A stretch of 64,000 nt of DNA, from positions 2,999,713-3,063,712 of the forward strand of contig NZ_LR733844.1 of the NCBI RefSeq assembly GCF_902506455.1, read 5' to 3'. Positions 50,231-62,757 of this stretch are shown one piece after another. The stretch is from Sphingomonas sp. 8AM. GTDB taxonomy: Bacteria; Pseudomonadota; Alphaproteobacteria; Sphingomonadales; Sphingomonadaceae. A model generated the notes under the pieces. That model had not been told where the DNA came from and ran no database searches. It saw only the letters and a list, made by a program, of their open reading frames with translations. Numbering within the stretch: the first letter of the stretch is position 1; every line of letters begins with the position of its first letter. A program made the position numbers and the translations under genes.

Positions 50231-50743
50231 ATGGCCGAAAAGCCGACGTCGCTTCAGGACCTGTTCCTCAACGCGCTGCGCAAGTCCAAGACGCCCGTCA
50301 CCATGTTCCTCGTCAAGGGGGTGAAGCTTCAGGGCATCGTCACCTGGTTCGACAATTTCTCGGTCCTGCTGCGCCGTGATGGCCAGTCGCAGCTGATCTA
50401 CAAGCATGCGATCTCGACGATCATGCCCGCCGGCCCGGTCGACGTCGCCGGGATCGTCGGCCAGATGAACGACAATCCGCGCAAGCAGCCGCTGCTCCAG
50501 GACATCTTCCTCAACGCAGTCCGCAAGTCGGAAGACCCGGTGACGATGTTCCTCGTCAACGGCGTCATGCTGCAGGGCGCGATCGCCGGCTTTGACCTGT
50601 TCTGCATGTTGCTCCAGCGCGACGGCATGGCGCAGCTCGTCTATAAGCACGCCGTCTCGACCATCCAGCCGTCGCGCCCGCTCAACCTCTCCGACAATGG
50701 TGAGGATGACGACGATTCCGGCGACGACGACGGGGAGGATTGA
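50231..50743 (+). CDS. hfq: Tandem-domain RNA chaperone Hfq
   Basis: 170 aa made of two full Sm/Hfq domains in one chain. Domain 1 (about 7-66): [44 protein letters not shown]. Domain 2 (about 87-146): [45 protein letters not shown] linker of about 20 residues joins them; the tail is very acidic ([14 protein letters not shown]). Domain 1 keeps the distal-site Lys (GVKLQG) that is Met in domain 2, and the rim reads RKSK versus RKSE. A ring would form from three chains instead of six. ACAAGGAC precedes the ATG. Followed by hflX as in most bacteria. Confidence 0.96.
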   Translation: MAEKPTSLQDLFLNALRKSKTPVTMFLVKGVKLQGIVTWFDNFSVLLRRDGQSQLIYKHAISTIMPAGPVDVAGIVGQMNDNPRKQPLLQDIFLNAVRKSEDPVTMFLVNGVMLQGAIAGFDLFCMLLQRDGMAQLVYKHAVSTIQPSRPLNLSDNGEDDDDSGDDDGED

Positions 50744-50753
50744 TCCACTGTCC

Positions 50754-52046
50754 GTGACCACTGGCTTTGAGCGCGACCGCGACGAATTCACCCGCGGCGC
50801 CCGCGCGATCGTCGTCTATCCCGACCTCGGCGGATCGAGCCGCGATGCCGAGGCGCGGCTGGAAGAAACCACCGGGCTTGCCGAGGCGATCGGCGTGCTC
50901 GTCGTCGACCGCGTCGCGCTGCGCATCCGCACCCCGCGCGCCGCGACCCTGCTCGGCTCGGGCCAGATCGAGGAACTCGCGACGCGCGCGCGCATGGAGG
51001 AGGCCGGGCTGATCGTCGTCGACGGCAGCCTGACCCCGATCCAGCAGCGCAACCTCGAAACCGCGCTCGAGGCAAAGGTGATCGATCGCACCGGGCTGAT
51101 CCTCGAAATCTTCGGTGAGCGCGCCGCGACCGCCGAGGGTCGCTTGCAGGTCGAACTGGCGCACCTCGATTACCAGTCGGGACGGCTGGTGCGCAGCTGG
51201 ACCCACCTCGAACGCCAGCGCGGCGGCTTCGGCTTCCTCGGCGGTCCGGGCGAGACGCAGATCGAGGCCGACCGCCGGCTGATCCGCGACCGGATGGCGC
51301 GGCTGCGGCGCGAACTGGATCAGGTTACCCGCACCCGCGGGCTGCACCGCGAGCGGCGTCAGCGTGCGCCGTGGCCGGTGATCGCGCTGGTCGGCTATAC
51401 CAATGCGGGCAAGTCGACGCTGTTCAACCGGCTGACCGGCGCGCACGTCATGGCCGAGGATTTGCTGTTCGCGACGCTCGACCCGACGCTGCGGCAGGTG
51501 TCGCTGCCCGGCATCGACAAGGCGATTCTGTCCGACACGGTCGGCTTCGTCTCGGAATTGCCGACGCAATTGGTCGCGGCGTTCAAGGCGACGCTGGAGG
51601 AGGTCGTGTCCGCCGACCTGCTCATCCACGTCCGCGACGTCGCGCACCCGGACAGCGCCGCGCAAAAGGCCGATGTCGAGGGCGTGCTCGCCGATGTCGG
51701 CGTGACCGAGACGACCCCGGTGATCGAGGCCTGGAACAAGCTCGACCTGCTCGACGGTGACGCGCGCGACGATCTGCTCGCCGAGGCGGCGCGGCGCGAC
51801 GACGTGGTGCCGCTCTCCGCGCTCACCGGCGAAGGCGTCGACGCGCTGGTCCGCCACATCGGCGACCTGCTGACGCAGGGGCACGTCCGCTACACGCTGG
51901 CGCTTGAGGCGGCGGACGGGGCAGCGGCAGCGTGGCTCCACGCGCATGGCGAGGTGCTCGACAGCCATGTCGAGGATGATCGCGTGGTCTACGAGGTCCG
52001 CATGTCCCCCGCCGACCACGAACGCTTCCTGACCCGCGGGGAGTGA
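50754..52046 (+). CDS. hflX: Ribosome-associated GTPase HflX
   Basis: Ribosome-splitting GTPase. The N-terminal HflX domain (LLGSGQIEELATRARMEEAGLIVVDGSLTPIQQRNLE...RQRGGFGFLGGPGETQIEADRR) is followed by a G domain with G1 GYTNAGKST near 212, G3 DTVGFV and G4 NKLD. 430 aa. The likely start is GTG at 50754, 10 nt after hfq, behind GGGGAGG; CTG at 50748 is a remote alternative. Probably co-transcribed with hfq. Confidence 0.95.
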   Translation: MTTGFERDRDEFTRGARAIVVYPDLGGSSRDAEARLEETTGLAEAIGVLVVDRVALRIRTPRAATLLGSGQIEELATRARMEEAGLIVVDGSLTPIQQRNLETALEAKVIDRTGLILEIFGERAATAEGRLQVELAHLDYQSGRLVRSWTHLERQRGGFGFLGGPGETQIEADRRLIRDRMARLRRELDQVTRTRGLHRERRQRAPWPVIALVGYTNAGKSTLFNRLTGAHVMAEDLLFATLDPTLRQVSLPGIDKAILSDTVGFVSELPTQLVAAFKATLEEVVSADLLIHVRDVAHPDSAAQKADVEGVLADVGVTETTPVIEAWNKLDLLDGDARDDLLAEAARRDDVVPLSALTGEGVDALVRHIGDLLTQGHVRYTLALEAADGAAAAWLHAHGEVLDSHVEDDRVVYEVRMSPADHERFLTRGE

Positions 52047-52059
52047 CCCCGCCCAAACC

Positions 52060-52143
52060 GTCGCCCCGGACCTGATCCGGGGCCCCGCTTCTTCTTCACC
52101 GGCCCGTGGGAAAAGCGGGATCCCGGATCAAGTCCGGGATGAC
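52060..52143. repeat. REP-like palindrome, family B
   Basis: Arms GTCGCCCCGGACCTGATCCG and CGGATCAAGTCCGGGATGAC fill the convergent gap between hflX and mazG. Confidence 0.9.
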
Positions 52144-52153
52144 GGGGGAGCGC

Positions 52154-52891
52154 CTACTCCCCCGCCTTGACCTCTACCCACAGCGCCTCTTTCGCCTCCA
52201 GCGCCATCCCCTCGAAGGCCGCCCCAGCGGCCGCCTCCATCGCCCGAAAGCGCCGCTCGAACTTCCCCGTGGCCGCGCGCAACGCCGCCTCCGGCTCCAC
52301 CCCCAGATGCCGCGCCCAGTTCACGACCGCGAACAGCACGTCGCCGACTTCGTCCGCCACCTCGGCCGGCGTCGTCGCCGCTGCCACCTCGGCCAGCTCC
52401 TCGTCGATCTTCGCGCGCGGTCCTTCGGTATCCGGCCAGTCGAAGCCGACCCGCGCCGCCCGGTTCTGGATCTTCTCGGCGCGCAGCAGCGCCGGCAGAC
52501 CGCGCGCCACCCCGTCCAGCGGGCTTGCCGCGCCCTTGGCGGCTCGCTCGGCGGCCTTCACCTCTTCCCAGCGATGATGCCCGCCCTCGGCCTCGCCGCC
52601 GAAGATATGGGGGTGCCGCCGCTCCATCTTGTCGCTGATCGCCGCCGCCACGTCATCGAACGCGAACGCGCCCGCTTCCTCGGCGATGCGGCTGTGGAAC
52701 ACCACCTGCAGCAACAGGTCGCCCAGTTCGTCCTTCAGCTCGCCCGGATCGCCGCGCTCGATCGCGTCGGCGACCTCATACGCCTCCTCGATCGTATAGG
52801 GCGCGATCGTCGCGAAGGTCTGCGCGCGGTCCCATTCGCAACCGTCCGGCCCGCGAAGCCGCGCCATGATGGCGATCAGCCGTTCGATCAT
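52154..52891 (-). CDS. mazG: Nucleoside triphosphate pyrophosphohydrolase MazG
   Basis: Hydrolyses NTPs to NMP and PPi, a house-cleaning and stress role. Two MazG domains: CEWDRAQTFATIAPYTIEEAYEVADAI with metal-binding ELKDELGDLLLQVVFHSRIAEE, and a second EELAEV...ADEVGDVLFAVVNWARHL. 245 aa. The start MIERLIAIMARLRGPDGCEW aligns with E. coli MazG. It is 18 nt downstream of the DUF2235 gene on the same strand and may be co-transcribed. Confidence 0.95.
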   Translation of the reverse strand: MIERLIAIMARLRGPDGCEWDRAQTFATIAPYTIEEAYEVADAIERGDPGELKDELGDLLLQVVFHSRIAEEAGAFAFDDVAAAISDKMERRHPHIFGGEAEGGHHRWEEVKAAERAAKGAASPLDGVARGLPALLRAEKIQNRAARVGFDWPDTEGPRAKIDEELAEVAAATTPAEVADEVGDVLFAVVNWARHLGVEPEAALRAATGKFERRFRAMEAAAGAAFEGMALEAKEALWVEVKAGE

Positions 52892-52909
52892 CTCCGAAAT
52901 CCTCGTCGC

Positions 52910-55378
52910 TCAGCGCGCGACCCGCGCACCACACGCGATCGCTGGTGGCGGGGGCAGCGCGATCGCGCAACCGTCCTCACGGCATGACGGCGCGCGCTCC
53001 TCGGTAATCGTCACCACGGCTGCGCCCGTGTTGTTGGCGTAGAAGAGCTCCGGGCGAAACGGCGGCGCGGCGTCGTTGAGCGCCAGATAGAGCTGTCCGC
53101 CCCATGCTGGTGCGATCAGCCGCGCGCGGTAGCGGCCGGCGCCCAGATAGTCGAAATCGAGCGGATCGATCCGCACCTTTGCACCCGGCACCCGGCCGTC
53201 CTCCGAATCGGGGCGGCGGACAATCGCCACCGGCTTCAGCCAGTTGGCACTGGTGACACGCCGGTGGAAGCGCAACGGGGTCAGCCACCAGCCGCCGGTG
53301 GCACCGCGTACCGGATCGGCGGCCAGTCCGCCATCGCACCATTGCCGCGTCACCTGCAGCGTGATCGCGTAGGCCGCGTGCGGCTTCAGCATCCGGCGCA
53401 GATCGGTGCACGGCTGGTCCGCGGCGAAGGAAATCGTCTCGGCGTTCGCATCCGGGCGCGCACCGGGATCGTGACACAGGGTGCCATCGCGCTCGGCCTT
53501 CGCCAGCCACCATTGCATCGGCAGCGCCAGCGGAACAGCGGCCAGCGCCACCAGCACCGCCACGGCCGCGAGGCCCGGCAGCAGCCGCCATTTAAGGAAG
53601 CGCAACGTTCCCAGCCATAGCGCCGAGCAGCGGATCGCGCGCGCCACGCCGCCCCGGTCGGGCGCGGCGGGCGTTCCATCGAGCACGCACCGCCACGCCG
53701 CCGCTGAGCGCGCGCGGATCGTGCCGCCCATTCGCCCGCCCAGCATCATCCCCACGACGAGCAGCACCAGCAGCGCGCTCGCCGTCACCGGCTGCGCGGT
53801 ATAGCGGTCGATCCACGGGGAGGCCGCGCCGGGCAGCACCGCCTTGAGCGGGCTGAACAGCCCGGGCAACAGGCAGCGGCTATCGTCGCACCACGGCTCC
53901 ATGCCCGCGGGGGCCGGCCACAGCGGCATCGAGGCCAGCGCGGCGGTGACGAGGACCGTGGCGAAATAGCCGACGCGTCGCCACCAGACGAGGTCCCAGA
54001 TCGCCGGCATCATCGCGGTGCGAGCGGCTTTGCGCGCCGCGTCGCGCAGCGTTGCGACATCGGCTGCCGACAGCAGCGGCTTTACGTCGCCCCGGTCCGG
54101 TGCTGATCTGGCGTCCGCACCGCTGGCGGGCTGCGGCACGTTTTCGCCGGCGCGCTGCGGCGGATGGATCTCGAAAGTCTCGGGGATCGTGATCGGCGCA
54201 TAGCGGTCGGTGCCACGGATGATGCGCGCGAGCGCGCTCTCATGGATGCGCGCCGCCGTCAGCAGCCCGCGGCCATCGCGTCGCTCGGGTGGCCAGGTGA
54301 GCCGTGTCTCGGGCGCGGGCGGATCGAGCAGCGCGTCGATGCGGCGGGGGAGGTAGCGATAATAGCTGCCCAGCCCCGCGCGGCTGTCATGGATCGGCCC
54401 CGCACTGTTGGCGAGCGCGCGATGCCGGTCGGTAATGACGTCGAGCGTGCGTAGACCCGCTTTCTGCGCCTCCTCCAGCATCCACAGCAGCGAGACATAG
54501 CTGAGGCTTTCGTCCGGATAGCCGCCGCCGACATCGGCGTGCATCCCGGTGAACCAGAACTGCCGCAGCCGGTCCTCGCGGACCAGCCCACGCACGATCA
54601 ACTCGCGCTCCGCCAGTTCGTCCCATACGAGCGGGTGGAAGGCGTCGCGCTCGTCGTCGAGCGCCAGCGCGTGGCGCGCGCGGCCGACGCGCTTGCTCAG
54701 CGCGTAATTGGGCATCGACAATGGATAGAGCCAATTGTCGATCGCGCGCGTGATCTCGACGCTGGGTCCGCCATAGGCCGCGACCGTGTCCCACACCCCG
54801 ACGAAGCGGATTTCGGGCCGGCGGTTGCGACGCAGGCGGTAACGATCCTCGGGTCGTCGCAGCGCGTGAATCAGCGCGAGATGGGCGGCGCGCCACAGCT
54901 TCGTTGGCCACTGCAGCCGTCGCGGCAGATAGCGTCGGCGATAGGCGCGCCACGCATCCGCGGTTCCCTGCCGCAAGGCGGCTTCGGTGTCGGCAGGCAC
55001 CAGCCCCTGCGAGGCGATCAATGCGATCACCAGCCGGATCGTGAACGCGCCGCGACTGAAGCCGAAAGCGTAGATCGTGTCCCCGGGAGTGTAATTCCGG
55101 CACGCAAAGCGGTACAGATCGAGCACATTGCGCTTCAATCCAATCCCGAAAATGCCGCCGAGGATGGCCAGGGGCCGGAACCACGACGTCCCGACGCCGT
55201 CGTCATAAAACGCGATCTGCGGCCGCAGTCCGGGTGGCGGCGGGCCGAGATCGGCGGCTTCATAGGTGCGCCAGACGTTGGTCTTGAACAGCTTGCCGCT
55301 GCTGTTGCCGGTGCCGTCCGAGAACAGGAGGATCGATTTGCCGCGCTTCGGTTCGCCCAGCCCTCGATCCTCCGCCAT
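52910..55378 (-). CDS. DUF2235 alpha/beta-hydrolase with C-terminal membrane segments
   Basis: 822 aa. Residues about 14-370 form a DUF2235 domain: SILLFSDGTGNSSGK, YDDGVGT, nucleophile elbow AFGFSRGAFTIR (GxSxG) and WFTGMHADVGGGYPDESLSYVSLLWML with the catalytic Asp/His region. DUF2235 includes type VI phospholipase effectors (Tle1) but also housekeeping members. After it come three hydrophobic segments (for example VGYFATVLVTAALASMPLWP, ALLVLLVVGMMLGG, LAAVAVLVALAAVPLALP) and a beta-rich end. No VgrG, PAAR or immunity gene is nearby. ATG at 55378 follows AGAGGGG. Likely a membrane-tethered lipase/esterase; substrate unknown. Confidence 0.8.
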   Translation of the reverse strand: MAEDRGLGEPKRGKSILLFSDGTGNSSGKLFKTNVWRTYEAADLGPPPPGLRPQIAFYDDGVGTSWFRPLAILGGIFGIGLKRNVLDLYRFACRNYTPGDTIYAFGFSRGAFTIRLVIALIASQGLVPADTEAALRQGTADAWRAYRRRYLPRRLQWPTKLWRAAHLALIHALRRPEDRYRLRRNRRPEIRFVGVWDTVAAYGGPSVEITRAIDNWLYPLSMPNYALSKRVGRARHALALDDERDAFHPLVWDELAERELIVRGLVREDRLRQFWFTGMHADVGGGYPDESLSYVSLLWMLEEAQKAGLRTLDVITDRHRALANSAGPIHDSRAGLGSYYRYLPRRIDALLDPPAPETRLTWPPERRDGRGLLTAARIHESALARIIRGTDRYAPITIPETFEIHPPQRAGENVPQPASGADARSAPDRGDVKPLLSAADVATLRDAARKAARTAMMPAIWDLVWWRRVGYFATVLVTAALASMPLWPAPAGMEPWCDDSRCLLPGLFSPLKAVLPGAASPWIDRYTAQPVTASALLVLLVVGMMLGGRMGGTIRARSAAAWRCVLDGTPAAPDRGGVARAIRCSALWLGTLRFLKWRLLPGLAAVAVLVALAAVPLALPMQWWLAKAERDGTLCHDPGARPDANAETISFAADQPCTDLRRMLKPHAAYAITLQVTRQWCDGGLAADPVRGATGGWWLTPLRFHRRVTSANWLKPVAIVRRPDSEDGRVPGAKVRIDPLDFDYLGAGRYRARLIAPAWGGQLYLALNDAAPPFRPELFYANNTGAAVVTITEERAPSCREDGCAIALPPPPAIACGARVAR

Positions 55379-55409
55379 CTCCACCCCTCTTCGGCCTTAT
55401 GCTGCGCCG

Positions 55410-55748
55410 TCATCCCCGTCGAGGCAAGCGCGGACGCTTCCCCCGCCAATTCAGCGACGTGTTGTTGAGCGCGGCGAGATCGGCCGCGCCGTTCGCCACC
55501 GCCTCGCCCAATGCGATCGCCGCATCGAGGATCGGGTCGGGCGCGTGCGCATAGGCCGGGCGCCGCGCGATATGGTCGTACCAGCACCCGCCACAGGCAT
55601 GGTCGAGCAGGATCCGCTGGAAGCAATGATCCGCGCTGACCGGCCAGTCGCGCGTGCGTGCCAGCTGCGGCAACCTGACGCGCGTAAGGCTCAGCCAGTG
55701 CTGCTCGCGCATTGCCCGGTCGGCTGGTACGGGAGGAAGGGACACCAT
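55410..55748 (-). CDS. Conserved hypothetical protein
   Basis: 112 aa from MVSLPPVPADRAMREQHWLS. The core DHCFQRILLDHACGGCWYDHIARRPAYAHAPD and the end LNNTSLNWRGKRPRLPRRG look conserved and selected, with three cysteines (CF, ACGGCW). I recall similar sphingomonad proteins carrying an acetyltransferase label, but no GNAT acetyl-CoA motif is visible. It lies 31 nt upstream of the DUF2235 gene and may form an operon with it. An ATG at 55712 is an alternative start. Confidence 0.65.
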   Translation of the reverse strand: MVSLPPVPADRAMREQHWLSLTRVRLPQLARTRDWPVSADHCFQRILLDHACGGCWYDHIARRPAYAHAPDPILDAAIALGEAVANGAADLAALNNTSLNWRGKRPRLPRRG

Positions 55749-55869
55749 CCCACGTCTATAGCGGCCTTGCCGGCCCCGCGCTGGCCGAAAAGGAGACGGG
55801 GGCCGCACCCGCGACCCCCGCTCCGACTGCATCATGTACGCCGCGGAAGGGCCGCGACGCTGCCTTACG

Positions 55870-57270
55870 TCAGATGTGGATCGGCTTGCCCTGCACCGCC
55901 ATCGCGGCTTCCTTGACGGCCTCCGAATGCGTCGGGTGCGCGTGGCAGGTGTAGGCGATGTCCTCGCTGGTCGCGCCGAATTCCATCGCCTGCGCCGCCT
56001 GCGCGATCATCGTGCCGGCGACGCTCGCAATGCACCACACGCCCAGCACGCGGTCGGTCTTGGCGTCGGCGATCACCTTAACCAGGCCATCCGGCTCGTG
56101 ATTGGTCTTGGCGCGGCTGTTGGCCATCATCGGGAACTTGCCGACCTTGATCTCGCCCTGCTCGCGCGCCGCTTCCTCGGTCAGGCCGACGCCCGCGATC
56201 TCGGGCCAGGTGTAGACGACCGACGGGATGATCGCGTGGTTCACGATGCCGTGCTGGCCGGCGATATTTTCCGCGACCGCAATGCCTTCGTCCTCGGCCT
56301 TGTGCGCGAGCATCGGGCCGGGAACGACATCGCCGATCGCCCATACGCCGTCTGTCTTGGTACGGAAATCGTGGTCGATCTCGATCTGCCCGCGCTGGTT
56401 GGTCGACAGGCCGGCGGCTTCGAGGTTGAGGCCATCGGTGTTCGGACGCCGCCCGATCGACACCAGCACATGGCTTGCCTCGATCGTCGTCGCTTCGCCA
56501 CCGGCGGCAGGCTCGACAGTCAGAACCGCCTTGTCGCCCTCGACCTTGATCGCGGTGACCTTGGTCGAAAGCTGGAATTCAATGCCCTGCTTCTTGAAGA
56601 TCTTGTTCGATTCCTTGCGGATGTCGCCATCGAACCCGGGCAGGATCTGGTCGAGATATTCGACGCACGTCACCTTCGCACCGAGGCGGCGCCATACGCT
56701 GCCCAGCTCGAGCCCAATCACCCCGCCGCCGATCACGACGAGATGCTCGGGGACGGTCGGCAGGTCGAGCGCGCCGGTCGAATCGACGATGATCTTCTGG
56801 TCGATCTCGACGCCCGGCAGCGGCGTGACGCTGGAGCCGGTCGCGATCACGATGTTCTTGGCGGTGACGGTTTGCCCGGCGACGTCGACGCTATGCGCAT
56901 CCTTGAACGCCGCGCGGCCCTTTAGCCACGTCACCTTGTTCTTCTTGAACAGATATTCGATGCCGCCGGTCAGTTGCTTCACCGCGTCGCGACGCTGGCC
57001 ATGCATCGTGTCGAGGTCGAGTTCGACCGTCGTCTTGATCCCCAGCTTCGCCATCGCGCCATTGGCGGCGTGATCGTAAAGCTCCGACGCGTGGAGCAGT
57101 GCCTTCGACGGGATGCAGCCGACGTTGAGGCAGGTACCGCCCAGCGTCTCGCGGCTTTCGGCGCACGCGGTCTTGAGCCCGAGCTGCGCGGCGCGGATCG
57201 CCGCGACATAGCCGCCGGGGCCGGCACCGATCACGAGGACGTCATAGTCGTACTGCTGTTCGTCAGCCAT
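55870..57270 (-). CDS. lpdA: Dihydrolipoyl dehydrogenase (E3)
   Basis: FAD/NAD disulfide oxidoreductase of 2-oxoacid dehydrogenase complexes. FAD site VLVIGAGPGGYVAAIRAAQLG, redox disulfide GGTCLNVGCIPSKALLH, NAD site VIGGGVIGLELGSVW, GVWAIGDV and the C-terminal His-Glu pair THSEAVKEA are present. 466 aa. ATG at 57270 lies 7 nt after GGAGG; the ATG at 57276 is too close. Last gene of the 2-oxoglutarate dehydrogenase operon. Confidence 0.97.
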   Translation of the reverse strand: MADEQQYDYDVLVIGAGPGGYVAAIRAAQLGLKTACAESRETLGGTCLNVGCIPSKALLHASELYDHAANGAMAKLGIKTTVELDLDTMHGQRRDAVKQLTGGIEYLFKKNKVTWLKGRAAFKDAHSVDVAGQTVTAKNIVIATGSSVTPLPGVEIDQKIIVDSTGALDLPTVPEHLVVIGGGVIGLELGSVWRRLGAKVTCVEYLDQILPGFDGDIRKESNKIFKKQGIEFQLSTKVTAIKVEGDKAVLTVEPAAGGEATTIEASHVLVSIGRRPNTDGLNLEAAGLSTNQRGQIEIDHDFRTKTDGVWAIGDVVPGPMLAHKAEDEGIAVAENIAGQHGIVNHAIIPSVVYTWPEIAGVGLTEEAAREQGEIKVGKFPMMANSRAKTNHEPDGLVKVIADAKTDRVLGVWCIASVAGTMIAQAAQAMEFGATSEDIAYTCHAHPTHSEAVKEAAMAVQGKPIHI

Positions 57271-57280
57271 TTCCATGCCT

Positions 57281-57383
57281 CCACCCCGGCGGGCGCCGGA
57301 GTCCAGTTTCGGGGCGGAGATAGGAAACGCCGCGCCCGGTTACATCTGCCATCCCAACTGGACCCTGGCGTTCGCCGAGGTGG
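57281..57383. repeat. REP-like palindrome, family F, between sucB and lpdA
   Basis: Left arm CCACCCCGGCGGGCGCCGGA plus GTCCAGTT (57281-57308) and right arm AACTGGACCC...CGAGGTGG (57356-57383) pair at about 23 of 28 positions around a 47-nt spacer. The same arm type flanks the GIY-YIG gene at 62720/63071. Confidence 0.75.
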
Positions 57384-57399
57384 TACGTTGGGCCGCGTC

Positions 57400-58626
57400 T
57401 TACAGGTCGATCAGGATGCGCGTCGGATCCTCGATCGCATTCTTGAGCGCGACGAGGAAGGTCACCGCTTCGCGGCCGTCGATCAGCCGGTGATCGTAGC
57501 TGAGCGCCAGATACATCATCGGGCGCACCACGACCAGACCGTCGCGGACCACCGGGCGCTCCTCGATCCGGTGCAGGCCGAGCACCGCCGACTGCGGCGG
57601 GTTGATGATCGGGGTCGACATCAGCGAGCCGAAGACGCCGCCGTTCGAGATCGTGAAGGTGCCGCCCTTCATCTCGTCCATCTTGAGCGTGCCGTCCTTG
57701 GCGCGCCTGCCGAAGTCGCCAATTGTCTTCTCGATGCCCGCGACCGACAGGTCCTGCGCATCGCGGATCACCGGCACGACCAGACCGTTCGGTGCGCTGA
57801 CCGCGACCGAGATGTCGGCGTAATCGTGATAGACGATCTCGTCGCCCTCGACCGATGCGTTGACCGACGGGATGTCCTTCAGCGCCATCGTCGCGGCCTT
57901 TACGAAGAAGCCCATGAAGCCCAGCCGGACGCCATGCTTCTTCTCGAACAGGTCCTTGTACTTGGCGCGTGCCTCGATCACCGCGGTCATGTCGACGTCG
58001 TTGAACGTTGTCAGCATCGCGGCGGTGTTCTGCGCCTCCTTCAGGCGCTTGGCGATCGTCTGGCGAAGCCGCGTCATCTTGACGCGCTCTTCCTTGCGCC
58101 CGCCCGACGCCGGAGCCGGAGCCGCAGCCGGTGCGGCTTGCGGTTCCGGTGCGGTGGCCGGCTTGGTCGACGCCGCGGCGGCGACGTCTTCCTTGGTCAG
58201 GCGACCGTCCTTGCCGGTGCCCTTGACAGTCGAGGGATCAACACCGTGCTCGAGCACCGCGCGGCGCACCGACGGCGATAGCGCAGCGGCGGCATCACCC
58301 TGCGCAGGAGCCGGCGACGATGCCGCGGCCGGAGCCGGGCTCTCGGTCACCGCCGGCTGCGGCGCGGCGCTCTTGGCGGGCGCGCCGTCGCCGCTCTCGA
58401 TCGTCGCGATCAGCGCGCCGACCTCGACCGTGTCGCCGACCTTCACCGCATGCTGCCCCATCACGCCAGCAACGGGGGAGGGGACCTCGACCGAGACCTT
58501 GTCGGTCTCGAGGCTCGCAATAGGCTCGTCGGCGGCGACCGCATCGCCGGGCTGCTTCAGCCACTCGCCGACCGTCGCTTCGGTGATCGATTCGCCCAGC
58601 GTGGGGACCAGAACTTCGGTTGCCAT
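57400..58626 (-). CDS. sucB: Dihydrolipoyl succinyltransferase (E2)
   Basis: Core of the 2-oxoglutarate dehydrogenase complex. Lipoyl domain with the modified Lys in [13 protein letters not shown], an Ala/Pro linker, E3-binding domain ([28 protein letters not shown]), a second linker and the catalytic domain ending with the active-site [14 protein letters not shown]. 408 aa. It lies 74 nt downstream of sucA. Also called odhB. Confidence 0.97.
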   Translation of the reverse strand: MATEVLVPTLGESITEATVGEWLKQPGDAVAADEPIASLETDKVSVEVPSPVAGVMGQHAVKVGDTVEVGALIATIESGDGAPAKSAAPQPAVTESPAPAAASSPAPAQGDAAAALSPSVRRAVLEHGVDPSTVKGTGKDGRLTKEDVAAAASTKPATAPEPQAAPAAAPAPASGGRKEERVKMTRLRQTIAKRLKEAQNTAAMLTTFNDVDMTAVIEARAKYKDLFEKKHGVRLGFMGFFVKAATMALKDIPSVNASVEGDEIVYHDYADISVAVSAPNGLVVPVIRDAQDLSVAGIEKTIGDFGRRAKDGTLKMDEMKGGTFTISNGGVFGSLMSTPIINPPQSAVLGLHRIEERPVVRDGLVVVRPMMYLALSYDHRLIDGREAVTFLVALKNAIEDPTRILIDL

Positions 58627-58700
58627 CTCAAACCTCGTCGTCGCGGCCGTGGCCGTCGGGTGTCGTTAGCAGATCCCGGCGTGTGCCGGGACCGTGATCG

Positions 58701-61670
<2,970 letters not shown>

Positions 61671-61708
61671 GTCACGCTTCCCCGGCCGCTCGGCTTCTTC
61701 TTTGACGC

Positions 61709-61789
61709 GTCACCCCGGCGATGGCCGGGGTCCGGAGCCGCGAGCGGCCCGCCTGCCGCTCCGGATCCCGGCCTGTCCGCCGGGATGAC
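61709..61789. repeat. REP-like palindrome, family F, between sucD and sucA
   Basis: Left arm GTCACCCCGGCGATGGCCGG and right arm ending GTCCGCCGGGATGAC, with inner CCGGAG/CTCCGG. It sits inside the operon, 11 nt after the sucD stop, and could give a stable hairpin between the messages. Confidence 0.8.
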
Positions 61790-61800
61790 GTCGGATCGTC

Positions 61801-62691
61801 TTACTTGTTGAGCACGCTCAGCAGCGTCGAGCCGAGCTCCGAAGGGCTCGCCGCGACCTTGATCCCGGCGGCTTCCATCGCCGCGATCTTGCTCTCCGCG
61901 TCGCCCTTGCCGCCCGACACGATCGCGCCGGCATGGCCCATGCGACGCCCCGGGGGCGCCGTGCGACCCGCGATGAAGCCGGCCATCGGCTTCTTGCGGC
62001 CACGCTTGGCCTCGTCGATCAGGAACTGCGCCGCCTGCTCCTCGGCGTCGCCGCCGATCTCGCCGATCATGATGATCGACTGCGTTTCCTCGTCCGCGAG
62101 AAACAGTTCGAGCACGTCGATGAAGTTGGTGCCGTTGACCGGATCGCCGCCGATCCCGACCGCCGTGGTCTGACCCAGGCCGGCGTTCGAGGTCTGGAAC
62201 ACCGCCTCATAGGTCAGCGTGCCCGAGCGCGACACGACGCCGACCGAGCCCTTCTTGAAGATGTTGCCCGGCATGATGCCGATCTTGCACTCGCCCGGCG
62301 TCAGCACGCCCGGGCAGTTCGGACCGATCAGCCGCGACTTGCTGCCAGACAGCGCGCGCTTCACGCGCACCATGTCGAGCACCGGAATGCCCTCGGTGAT
62401 CGCGACGATCAGCGGCACCTCGGCGTCGATCGCCTCGAGGATCGAATCGGCGGCGAAGGGCGGCGGCACGTAGATGACGCTGGCGTTGGCGCCGGTGACG
62501 GCGACCGCCTCCGCAACGGTGTTGAAGTTCGGCAGGCCCAGCTCTTCGTGGGTCGTGCCGCCCTTGCCGGGCGTCACGCCGCCGACCATCTGCGTGCCGT
62601 AATCCAGCGCCGCCCTGGTGTGGAAGGTGCCGGTCTTGCCGGTCATCCCTTGCGTGATGACCTTGGTGTTCTTGTCGACGAGGATGCTCAA
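61801..62691 (-). CDS. sucD: Succinyl-CoA synthetase alpha subunit
   Basis: Converts succinyl-CoA to succinate with nucleotide triphosphate formation. CoA-binding Rossmann part ([21 protein letters not shown]), [20 protein letters not shown] and the phospho-His loop [13 protein letters not shown] are present. 296 aa. The beta subunit (sucC) expected beside it is not in the window: the gene upstream is the GIY-YIG cassette and then mdh. Confidence 0.97.
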   Translation of the reverse strand: MSILVDKNTKVITQGMTGKTGTFHTRAALDYGTQMVGGVTPGKGGTTHEELGLPNFNTVAEAVAVTGANASVIYVPPPFAADSILEAIDAEVPLIVAITEGIPVLDMVRVKRALSGSKSRLIGPNCPGVLTPGECKIGIMPGNIFKKGSVGVVSRSGTLTYEAVFQTSNAGLGQTTAVGIGGDPVNGTNFIDVLELFLADEETQSIIMIGEIGGDAEEQAAQFLIDEAKRGRKKPMAGFIAGRTAPPGRRMGHAGAIVSGGKGDAESKIAAMEAAGIKVAASPSELGSTLLSVLNK

Positions 62692-62719
62692 TGCCGTCTC
62701 CCTAAATCCGGGAAGGATT

Positions 62720-62746
62720 GTGCCCCGGCGAAGGCCGGGGTCCAGT
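62720..62746. repeat. Left inverted arm of the GIY-YIG cassette (family F)
   Basis: GTGCCCCGGCGAAGGCCGGG followed by GTCCAGT matches the reverse complement of 63071-63097 at 24 of 27 positions. It lies just outside the stop of the GIY-YIG gene. Confidence 0.85.
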
Positions 62747-62757
62747 CAGGAAGGCGG

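Noticed and set aside
52910..55748. Type VI secretion effector operon
   Set aside because: No VgrG, PAAR, Hcp or evident immunity gene is next to the DUF2235 gene; only mazG and a small unknown adjoin it.
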